Positions 33,001 to 45,000 of a DNA stretch of 64,000 nucleotides are shown in pieces (positions within the stretch are counted from its first letter, which is position 1; each line of letters opens with the position of its first letter). Location: positions 10,817,113-10,881,112 of the forward strand of contig OY288261.1 in NCBI GenBank assembly GCA_958450325.1, in the 5' to 3' direction. A program made the translations under genes and the position numbers. Origin of the DNA: Agrostemma githago. Its lineage: Eukaryota > Streptophyta > Magnoliopsida > Caryophyllales > Caryophyllaceae. The notes beneath the pieces are model-generated. The model saw nothing but the letters and a program-made list of their open reading frames with translations, did not search any database and had not been told where the DNA came from.

Positions 33001-36000
33001 TCGAGCCCCATATCTACCGCCTTCGTCTCAGCCATCTTCGGGTCCCACCCTGCCTTAATTCGCCTGCAACACAGCAGCACAACACGCCCCTCCTCGTCCC
33101 ACCCCACCGCACCCAGCCCCACCTCTCCATTAGCGAAACATGCCGCATCAGTGTTGATTTTGATGAAGCCCGTAGGAGGTCGAGCCCATGAGACCCGGTT
33201 CCGGCTACCCTCGGTCGGCTCCCCGTCCTTTAACTCACATTGGTGACGAGCGTGTTCCTCCGCCGTTTGGACCATGGCCCCCACAATCACACTAACCGGG
33301 GGGTGCGACTCCTCGAAAACTTGTTGGTTCCGGCCATACCATATCCCCCATAATAAACCCAGCAAACGATTTTGAGCCTCCTTATTACAGTGAGCAATAA
33401 GCCATAGTAGCCATCTTGGAAAGGATGAAACAGGAGCAGCATTCACAAGCCCATCAAATTCACTAGCTTGCCAGATACTAGCAGCCACCCACATTGGAAC
33501 AAGGCATGAAGTACGGACTCGACCTCGGTCCGGCAAATACCACACAAAGGATCAGACCCACAATAACGAGCCATCAAATTAACCCGCACTCCCGAGCGTT
33601 TTGGTACAGGCCCTCCACAGAAAATGCTTGATTTTCGGCATTGTCTTCAATCCCCAGATGACTTGCCAGACCTTCTCGTAATCCACCTCCCCTTCAATAT
33701 CAACAAGGCGGCCCAGATCCCGAATACCAAGCCAATAGCCAGATTTAACTGTGTACTCCCCATCCTTACTCGGCCACCAGAAACGTAAATCACCCGGAAG
33801 ACGTCTGCTAAGCGGGATACAAATAATAGCCTGGGCTTCCTCTGGCGTGAAAAGTTGTTGTACTAGCTCAACAGGCCGTAGAGGGAATAATCAGGTCTGA
33901 CACTCTCAAATCTGGCTCTGCCTCGATATTAGGGCGGGGTCGACAATACTTCTGGTCTAACACAAGCCAATCGTCCCCCCACACCTCAATGCTCTAGCCA
34001 TTCCCGACTCTCCACCGAAGACCGTCAAGGAGAAGAGACTTCGCATTCCAGATACGTCACGTCAAGCTTCCAGGACCAAGTTGTGCTTGAAGTACCGGGC
34101 CCGGAAAACTCTACTTACCAAGGTATTGGGTCGAACCAAGAATCTCCACACCTGCTTTGCCAATAATGCTTGATTGAAAACCCGGAGGTCGCGAAAGCCC
34201 ATCCTGCCCGCTCTTTTCGGTTGACACAGTGTTTTCCAAGACCACCAGTGCATCTTCCTCTTAGCCTCGCTCGATTCCCACCAAAATCTTGCCACGATAC
34301 TATGAAGCTCGGAAATCAGGTCGTCTGGGATAGTAAGCAAGCTCATCATATAGGACGGAATAGCTTGGGCCACGGCTTTAATAATAATCTCCTTCCCCGG
34401 CTTAGATAGCAATCTCTCGTTCCATCCCTGCAATTTCTTCCAAACCCGATCTTTCAAGCCCATGAAAATCGCCTTCTTCGACTTACCAATGATAGTAGGT
34501 AAACCCAAATATTTCTCTTGCTTATCGACCTCCCTCACCTCGAATAAGCGCCTGATCCCCTCCCTATTTTGAGCAGACACTTTCTTGCTAAAGACAATCT
34601 CCGATTTGGAGTAATTAATTTTCTGTCCCGATGCTCCTTCAAACTGGCTAATAATATTGGCTAAGGTCGAGCATTCCTGTTCAATTGCCCTCGCAAAAAT
34701 AATACAGTCATCTGCAAAAAAATAGATGGGACACCCGAGGCGCCCCCGACATACCCTTGCTCCATGTATTCGATTCTCCAACGCAGCTTTCCCAATCATA
34801 TTGGAGAACACATCTACACATAGTAAAAAAAGGTAAGAAGAAATAGGATCACCCTGACGTAAGCACCGGGCAGGTCTCACAGCTTCGGTCTCTTTCCCAT
34901 TTATCCAAAACACATGCCTCGGCGACGTCACACAGGCCATCACCCTCTGCCGCTAGGACAATGAAAAGCCAAGCCTCGACATGGTCTCCTCGAGGAAGCA
35001 TCATTCGACCCGATCATAGGCCTTACTCATGTCAAGTTTGAGAGCAATCGTCCCAGCCCTTCCCTCTCCTCCCCTCTTCATCGCATGAAACGTCTCAAAA
35101 GCAATAAGGGCGTTATCGGTGATAGGCCGACCCGGGGTAAAAGCACTCTGATTCTCCAAAACGATACCATCAAGAAGCAATTTTAGCCGGTTAGAAAGAG
35201 TTTTCGAAATTATTTTATAAAGCACGTTACACAGGCTAATAGGCCTAAAATCCGACATCTTACGAGGTGAAGCACATTTTGGTATTAGGACTACCGCGGT
35301 CATATTAACGTCGTTCAGCTCCAATCGACCATCCCACCATCCTCTCGCAAACTCGACCACATCTCGGCCCACCACGTCCCAGTATTTTTGGAAGAAAAGT
35401 GCGTTTATTCCATCCATCCCAGAAGCTCTATTCGGGTGCATTTGGAATAGGGCCCCTCGAACCTCCTCCTCTGAAATGGGCCTATCTAGAGCCATATTCA
35501 TCTCAGCTGATATAACTTTTTGGACCCCGGCTAACGCTACATCCATTTCCTGCGGGTTGCTCGAAGAAAAAAGTTCAGAGAAATACCCACGTACCACATT
35601 CTGTACCTCTCCATCCTCTGTTCGATCGCCAAACCCCATTGTCATCTTCGAGCCCCTCAATGGTATTATGTTTCCTCCGTTGCTTGGCCTTCTGGTGGAA
35701 ATAGGTCGTATTTCTATCGCCATCACGTAATCCATGTGCTTTAGCCCGAGTACGCCAAAAGGTCTCCACCTGGCCACGAAGCTCGGCCACCTCCTCAGCC
35801 AGCTCCCGACACTTAGAAAGCATGTCCGCTGAGGGAGGTTTCCGCTGCCAAGACCCTAATTCCTCCTCTCTAGTTGTGTTGATCTCTTTTACATAGTTGA
35901 AGTATTGAAAATCAAACGGCCACTTAATCGTGGCTGTTACAAGAGTCTCTCAAATAGTCCTAATGGGTGATTATGACCATAATTAAGGAGAATATAATTA

Positions 36001-39000
36001 CTCATTAAGTCAGTCTTTAATGGTAATTATTGTCTTAATGACCATAATTAAGGAGAATATAATTACTCATTAGGTCCGTCTTAAATGATAATTATTGTCT
36101 TAATTAGCCCATTCAAAACTAGTGTGTTTTGAAGGCTATAAAAGGACTGATTCTTTGTGATTCAAAACACAAGTGAAAACAACACAATACAGTACAAATC
36201 ACGTAAAATCCACCATTGTTAAAGAGCTTTTGGAACTTGGGGTGTGGACTCTACCCGGACTCGATCTAGTAGCGACGGTATTCGGTTTTATTCGAGGGCA
36301 GTAAACAACACGAGATTAATTCCGCATATAAGGTGTGTCCCTATATTTTCTAACATGAAGAAATTAAATATCGGGAGCATGTGCCCTCATCTATGCCCAA
36401 TTACTTTTTCCTTTGACGCCAATACGTCTTCATCGTCGTGAAAAATTTTGTATCTCCTCATGAGAATTGTCATACCTACATCTCGTTTAAGCCTTTCTCA
36501 AGAGTTGACTATGTGGCAACATCCTGTCTACCATCAAAATCAGTCCACTTTTTTCATCACCCAACTTTTTTTTTAATAACTATGCGAAGCCTATCCTATT
36601 TCCTCAAAAAGCGAAAATTTTTGGTGACCCATCTAATTATGTTACACCAACCCATTCATTGCGTATCAGTTCATTAGAATTCTCAAAATGAAGGCACCAT
36701 GCTTCAATATTGTACGTATGGTTTGAAAGATTTGTCCTTTGCAAGTTGAAGGTTTAGGTCAATCTTGGAATGATCCGAGAGTTGTATTGGAAAATGTTGA
36801 ACCCTCATGCATGTTGGGAAAAAGACTAAACCATCAGGAGAAAGCACAACACGCCTCGTCCCTTTCCTATTATTACACCATGTAAACCTTAGTCCTTTGA
36901 ATGGAATATCATAGAGTTGATTTTTCAGTTTCCATTCAACAAATAGGTCGAGTCCTTTGATATATATAATTCAGCTGATGACTGAATTTGTCTTCAATAT
37001 AGTAAACCAACGCTCAAGCACTTCCCGTACACCATCATTTTCCATTACGCTAGTACTTATATACAACACATATACTGAACCAAACCGCACGATGATAACT
37101 TTATTATGATAAAGTCGGTACAAGAGTAAACATGCTCAAAGTGTGTGGTCGCAGTGTTCCATCCTCCACTATTACCAACTGCATCGACCCCCACACTAGA
37201 AGAATACCCAAAATGAGAGACAACATTTAGTTTCCATAACGAAAACAAGGTCATATTATTATACTCCCTCCGGTTTTAAATGATTGCCCCCTTTTATTAT
37301 AATACTCCTCACATATATTACCCCAACATATAAAACCGAAAGTAATAGTTATTATTACTAATAACCGCTCTAAGCTTTCCGATTGTAAGGGGAGCGGATC
37401 ACTAAATCCCTTAAACTTACGGATTAGACCCATCATGGATCCGGGTGAGGTTGATTTGGTACAAACTAACTCCTCCAACATGTCCTGCTTGTCAAGCGTG
37501 TCATCAGAATTGTCAAGTTCCAAATTAGCAATAGTGATTCGATAAGAACCTGGGCTATATATAATCCCCAATCATCTGGGCTATATATAATAATCTCCAA
37601 TTCATAGTGCAATTCATATTCATAATCCCGTGGGTTTTGTTCCTTAGATAAATAAGATTATAATTGTTCTTCTTTTTTTTTGATGAAATGTAAGTATTAG
37701 CTAGTATTAATAAAAAAGCTTTGTACAGAATGAATCACATCACTCCTCGGCCGCATAACAAGACTAAAGCCAATCAAACCTTAGCTTCATTGGCTCAAAT
37801 TAACTAGATTGAAGGTGGTAAACCAATAAAAAGTCACGCATGTGTTGCTGTGTAATCATGGCTATTCTATAAAGGTTTCTTTTGTCTCTTAATTAGCCTT
37901 GTTGTGGATTTGTTGTTTGCAACAACAAGATGAAGGGACTTAATGACTTTCTTGCTTAATTAATGAAGGAGAAATTTGATCAACATATTTTATATCTATT
38001 TATTTCGTCCCCTGACCGTTGATTTATCACGTTTTCTTCTCCTGATTATGCCTTAACTGTCGATATTTTCCAGAAAGTCGATACTGCCGTATCTCGGGTT
38101 ATTTTGCAGGATATATGTGCATTTGGACGCATTTACGTCTTGACGAGCTAAAAAGATTAAGCCGAGGACGAGAATGGGAATCGAGAAGGAACAAAGAAGG
38201 AAACAAATGCAAATTGAGAAGAAAGAATGATCGTCTACACAAGGGTCAACTTTAAATGTTCATATCTTGAGTTCTACAACTCCAATCAGAGTGATTCCAG
38301 TGGTGTTGGAAAGATCTTTCTTTTAGCTTTCCAACGGTATATTACACGTCCAATTTGAACAAGTAACGAAGAAATTAATGACGTTTGAAGTTGAGCGCGC
38401 GATGCTGTGACCTCCAGCGCTACTCGATCGAGTGCCCCTACTGCACTCGATCGAGTGCCACTTCGTGAAGCTCCTGCCCATATTTTAGAGGGTCACTCGA
38501 CTGAGTGCCATCAGGCACTCGATCGAGTGCATCCAAACCAGGCCACGCGTCATTCTTATTTCGACTTAGAATTTGGGTCTGTTTTCAAGTCCAACTACTA
38601 CTCTTTAAATCAGTTTTCTGACTCATATGTCAGACATTCAGACACTTCTCTTTTACTTTCTTTCACTTCTTAGGTTTCTTTTACATTAGGGAGATACATT
38701 GAACCTTGCTCCTAGTTCTCAGATCTTGAATTTCTTCGGTATCGTGAATCTTAATTTCAATTTCAGTTTCTATTTTAATTTTCGTCTTAATTCATTCTTC
38801 GTATTGCTTTATCATTTTATAGCGTAGATTTATTATTGCTTTCTGTAGATTAATTCGATTCACCTTCGTTATGTTTAATTGCAATTCGTATTTCGTTAAT
38901 TTGATTATGCTTAATATGAGTAGCTAGATTTCATCTAGGGTTTAAGGGGATCGATGCGTATTATTAGGGTTATAGTCGATTGACCTGTTTCTAATCGTAT

Positions 39001-42000
39001 GAACTATTGCCTGAATATCGTTTAAATTCTGATTAATTGTTTGATGCATAATTCAATTAATTAGTATCGCAAATTAGGACTTTTCGCCGACCGGGTTAAG
39101 AACTAATTAGGCCACGATAGTTTGGGTAGACTGACTTAATGCTAGCGACCGCATGTTAAGTTTAGATCTAAAGATTGTAGTGTACCGATCGGACCTGCAC
39201 CTTAGGTAGTTCGATTATTGACCTGTTAGTTGACTCCCTGACCCGAGTAATATTCATTGTGAACCTGAGACCCTAGACTTTTTTTTCCTTATTGATTTAT
39301 TTATCGGTAATTAGTTATTACTTTACCAAACCAACCAAAACTGTGACCTATAATCTAGAATCTAATTCTTAGGATAAATAATTGAATTCCCATCTCCTTT
39401 GTGGTTCGACCCCTAACTTCGCTATCTACATTAGTTAGTGACCTTAGGGTATCTTTGATTAGGAATACGACTAACCCTATCAAAATTACAACGCTTATAA
39501 AGGGAAACTTAACTAGACCACTAAGGCCATTACTACGACTAACTTCTCATGATCACTACATGCCTAGGATCATGGGCTTGCTTCCTAAACTCTAGGACAT
39601 TCTTAACTGCATAAACAACAACCAAATAAACCGACTCCTTGTTTGTAGATGATGACATGATCATGATGCTTTGAATTATACTTCAACAAGCTTTGTGTTT
39701 CAATACATGGGACTGAATGCTACTGGTTGAAAGTGAGTTAGTTGAAAGGACTGAACTTTACAGAAAAATGCAATTGCATGGGATGAAGCTTGAGAAGCAT
39801 TAAATATACATGATAAATTTAGGGTTTTGCAAAATTAGGGTTAAGGTTAAGCTTATCGGGAAGAATAAGGAGCTGAGAGATAAAGTTGTCCTTTTAGAGA
39901 GATTGAAGTAACACTAATACTAATACTAATACTAATACTAATAATCTAGTAGTATTAAATGTGTACTCCCTCCGTTCCAATGAATTGTTTGTCTTCGCTT
40001 TTGGCCTAAAGGGGAAGAGATCCAATGATGAAGTGACATGTGAAGCCAAACTCATGAAAATTGTCAAATTACATATAAAAAGCATTCCTAAAATAGAAAG
40101 ACAAACAATTCATTGAGACGCCCCAATATGGAATAGACAGAGAATTCATTGGGACGGAGGGAGTAGTATTTAACGATCTTGTTCATCGAGGACAATGGCA
40201 AACTAGTCGGAGGTTCTAGTTTCAGCAATTATACCTAGTAAATTAGTAATGCAATGACCTATGTGCCAACCAGTGGCGATTCCAGAAATTGAGTACAGGG
40301 GGTGCGGAAAAGTAATTAAGTACTTAAACGTTAGTTACGACATTAATTTAGGATTTCGGAATCAAAATGGAGTTTAAATACCAACAAAATTGAAGCTTAT
40401 AAAAAGCGTGGCGAACTGTTATGAAAAAAATAAAAGATTTATTCATGTATTTATGTTGAAGAAACCCGATATTATGATATTCTGATTGACTTGAATGTAA
40501 CGTAGAATAGTATAAAAGAATATTAATCGTACTTAATTAATGCATAAATAATTTTAAATAGAGATATTTCTAAATTTATTGGGGAAATAAATAGATTAAC
40601 TTTATTTAACATAAAGAGGTACACAAAAAGTATTTAATGATAACTTGATGAGAGAATATATCATACGAGTACTATTAAGTTTTCTGTAATACTATATGAC
40701 TTAAAAAAACAATATTTTGGGTTATACTTTAAAGTAAGATGATAAATTTTTGATATCACATACCTTTTGAAAGTATTTTATGATGATATCGGTTAACGAG
40801 GATCATTAGTATAACTTAAAGTCCTAAATATGTGGTAAGCTAATACGAGTAGACGAAAAAAGGAAAATAATAAAAGGTAAAGAAACATGTTGACAATGAG
40901 ATTTGAACCCACAACCCCTCGCTTAGAACTAACAACCTTTACCACTGTGCTACTATACTAATACTGATAAAAGCTGCTACACAATATCTATTTATTTTAG
41001 AAATTTGGGGGGGTGCGCTTGCACCCCCCTAGCGCCGCCCCTGGTGCCAACTGATATTGTTGCTAGCTATGTCTTAAACCCTCATAGGGATTTACTTTTG
41101 GAATAAAAAAGATAGAATCTTGTTCACTTGCTTGTAAACTACATTTTCACCCTTTAGAATTTGGCGGGTCAGAAGACTCACTCTTATTATGTACTCCGTA
41201 CTTTTTATATTTTTCTTCTTCATCCCATTTTTAGTATATAATTTTATACTCCTATTTTGGAAGAGATTTAAGAAATAGTTATGAATAAAGATATGATATC
41301 TTTTTCTTATTCAGACTGGAAAGCGAAGAATTAATTTGGGAAAAATCAAATGAGAAAAAAGGAATAACAAAATTGGGATGAAGGGAGCATAGTTTCAAAT
41401 TCGGATACAGATGCAAATGTATGCTTGTGTATAATAATACTATGCGTCTAATGCTTTTTGTTATCTTCCGATCTATTTGGTCAACTTATGGACATTATCA
41501 AACGGTTTTGCATTCCATTTTCAGAAGAAAAAAAAACTTGTGTGTTCCCAATAATGATCAAAAGATAAAAATGGAAAATAAAAATTAGATGAGAGAATAA
41601 TGAAACAATACCTCCCCAAGTACATTTTCTCTGCCATGAAGAACGTGCTTAAAATGGCAACAATAACCATGCAAAGGGGACTAAAAGCAGTGACAAAAAC
41701 AGGACCTCTTTCTTTCATAACTAGTCCTTGAATGTAATATGCCAACCCAGAACAAAATATGCCCTACAAATATTTACACGTACAAAATTAATATAGTTAA
41801 CTAAACTAGTCTTGTTGGCCAAGGTATGAATATCAGTATATCACTGTCTCTTCTTCCGTCACTAAACTCACTATTTCCTCCTTGAAAAGAAGATAAATGA
41901 CTCATCTATTTACTTGATTATCTTTATCTAAAGAATGTATTTGTCTTCTTTTGAGAGTCCAAGTAAGACTAATTGAATAAATGGAAAGGATATTCATCTA

Positions 42001-45000
42001 ATTAATTAATTAGCTTCATTTTAACATTTATTTTCCGACGATCTTTATTAAATTGTCTTCGTGATAAAAAAAGAAAAAAAGAAACACGAATTATAGTGTT
42101 TTGAATCGATTGCATTGATGGGAATATGATTCATTTACTTGTTTCCATATTAAAAAAATTGAAAACTATGAATGAATCGAGACTATACGCCATACACAAA
42201 GTACTTATAATGTAGGAGAAGACATACGCTATAAACAGCAGCCAATAAATTGGCATCCCATCCAATAGCCCAAATAGCATATTTTCCTTTCTCCATGATC
42301 AAGGCCACCGCTGTTCCTTCAAGTGTTCCCAATAGACATATCCATGCTGTCAAAGATAGTTCGGCGGGGTATGTCTCTAAAGTGATTGCCTAAACAAATC
42401 AATAGGTTATAAACTAATTAGTTGCACTGTTAATAATTTGACACATATTTGTTCTATGATATGAATTATGAAGTCATTATAAGTCAATTTCTTTGTTACA
42501 ACGATCGAGCTAATCACTCTGTAATCAACTATTGTAATAACTAACAAGTACTTATCGTTGGATATGTGGGAGGAAAGAATGTAACACAAATAAGAATTTT
42601 GTGAAATGGTAAAATTACTGTATTTCAATGCTTAATAAAATACAACTTAAGCCTATAATATAGACTTATTAACATAAACCAAAACTCCTAGACTTAAGCT
42701 ATTATTTAGGATAACAGTAAAGCACTCTAATAACAACTCCTACATTTAAGCCACTAAACCCTTGCTAGACTTGACGTGCAAGTGTGTAACTTCACACTAC
42801 CACAATTGTTAGAATATGTGACTTGAAGTTGGAATTTCCTAATTTGGTGATTTGTCCCACATCTAAAGAAATAGGAAAGTGTGGTACAGGTACAAACTAT
42901 ATATGTTATTTTGTCCCACATGAAAAGAATATGAGGTGAGGGGATCCTATTCATATAAATAGGAGTCTCCCCTCCATCTTAGAAATCATCCAAAAATATT
43001 AGTGTCTTAAGTCACTACTTAGAGAAAGCTCATACGAGTCTGTAAAATGCATTCTCGACATAGTAACAAAAATCCCTTCGCCTGTGGACGTAGCTAACAA
43101 GTTGTTAGTGAACCACGCAAAAACTTGGTCTCTTTCTTTTTATTATTTTTGGGTTTGTTTAGCTTCCGCACCACAAACTGGTATCAGAGCTCAAGGTTTA
43201 TCTCGAGTCTCTGTGATCTCGGGAAATGGCGGAGATGAGTATGAAGATTGAGAAGTCCACAGGGAGGAATAGCTTCGGGCTATGGCAATCTAAGATGAAA
43301 GCCTTGCTTAAGCAGCAAGGTATTTGGAAACCCTTGACAAAGGGTATTAAGGTTACAGTGTCAACCGAGGGAGAAGTGCCTACAAAGGGGGGAATCATCG
43401 ATACCGAATTGGAGGTTATGGAGGAGAAAGTTCACTCCACCATTTTGTTATGTTTGGCGGATGACGTCATCACCGAAGTTGCTGATGAATATAATGCCAA
43501 GGGGCTTTGGTTAAAGTTGGTGTCTTTGTTTATGACGAAGTCAATCATCAACAAGTTTCTTTTGAAGCAACGCTTTTTTAGCCTCCGAATGCAAGATGAT
43601 ATGTCCCTTAGAGATCATTTCGATAGATTAAATACTATATTGCTTGATTTACGTAATGTAGATGTTAAGGTCGAGGATGAGGATGCTGCCTTAATACTGC
43701 TTGTTTCGTTGCCTAACTTGTATGAAAATTTTGTTGAGTCATTCGTTGTTGGGAAAGAAACCTTGAATCTAAAAGAGGTGAAGTCGGACCTTCACACTAG
43801 GGAGTTGCGTTAAAATGCGACAATTGATGTGGGTGGAAGTCAACAAAGTAAAGTCACTTTAGAGTCGAAAGTTTTGGTAGAAAATCTTCAATATTCCGTA
43901 GCTAATTTAGCTTAGAGACCGAATTTGCGAACAAGAAATACACGTCACACCCCAACCCCGTCACATCACCCTAGCTAGCCCACCATACCACACTGAATAT
44001 CAAACACAGCACGTAGAGCTACCCCTAGCTCACTAAACTACGCATGTAGTCCACGCACCACACTACTGCCTCTTGTATAGAAATTGATAGTTTATGTTCG
44101 CAAGAGGAATCGAACCCATAACCTTCAAACACTTGATCTGACCAACATTCAAACCATTGGGCCACTTGAAGATTTATGTTTATTTGGGTAATGAATGTAT
44201 ACTTAAAGGTAAAATTAATCATTAAAATGTGGATTGTAAGATATTTTTGTAATACTCCAATAATGTTCCTCTCAGGCCTTTAGTGAGAGGATCTACAATG
44301 TTACTCTCAGGTTTAACATACTTGAGTGATATCACATTATCTTTGATCATAATTCTCACAAATCCATGCCTTAAGCGAATATGTTACTTTGTACCATTAT
44401 ACGCTTGATTGTTAGCTACCCCAATTACAGCTTGTATATCACAGTGCATGGAAATAGAAGGAATCGGCTTTCCCCACAAAGGAATATCTGCTAGAAGGCC
44501 CTATATCCATTCAGCTTCTTTTCCTGGCATGGCTAAAGCAATGAACTCAGCTTTCATTTTGGATTTAGCAAGGCAGGTTTGTTTAGCCAACTTCCAAGAT
44601 ATAGTAGTACTAGCCAGAGTAAACACCCCAAATACCCTAAATCGTAAATTTTAGAAATTCGACAATCAATTTTTGTCCAAAAAAAAACGACAATCAAACA
44701 ATACGACCTTAGAAAAAAAACTATGGGATTTCATTAGGATACAAGGAAGAGGGGTAGTTTGGGCATTAAAAGGCAAAAAAAGGATAGAAAATCCAGTTTT
44801 GCCGGAGTACCATGCCGGAGTTTACAATTGCAAGCAAATTTTGAACTTTTGTATCTTTTTGGCGGTTAAATAATAAAAAAATCTTAAAAGAGAGTAAATT
44901 TTAATAAACGCAACTTTGAAGGGAGTAATTTTTAATTTGCTCTCAAAAATATGAAACTTCTTATCACTTTTGCGTACTCCTCTTGAGATACGCTTTCCCC

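Larger units (their letters stand above)
32689..35873 (-). mobile_element. LINE D: 5'-truncated L1-type element with RNase H domain
   Basis: A perfect 17-bp target duplication (32672-32688, 35874-35890) brackets it. On the minus strand it starts inside ORF2 just before the RT and ends near a short A-run at the T-tract 32685-32692. It is inserted in LINE C. 5' truncation at insertion is typical of LINEs. Confidence 0.92.

Noticed and set aside
35935..36355. Intact Copia solo LTR with duplication
   Set aside because: TG...CA ends are present, but the 5-bp flanks differ, so it is kept only as a weak repeat call.
37251..37571. Possible last exon of the transporter (minus-strand frame ending near 37350)
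   Set aside because: It lacks the VGGLYMVIWGK-type ending and does not complete the split codon of exon 6; the exon at 20901-21066 does both.
38407..38673. Plus-strand frame over the CACTCGATCGAGTG palindromes
   Set aside because: Open by repeat composition, with no family signature.
40896..40953. Functional tRNA gene
   Set aside because: Only A- and B-box-like motifs are present; stems do not form a cloverleaf, and it lies inside a hAT element. The same holds for 47157-47222 and 44093-44166.
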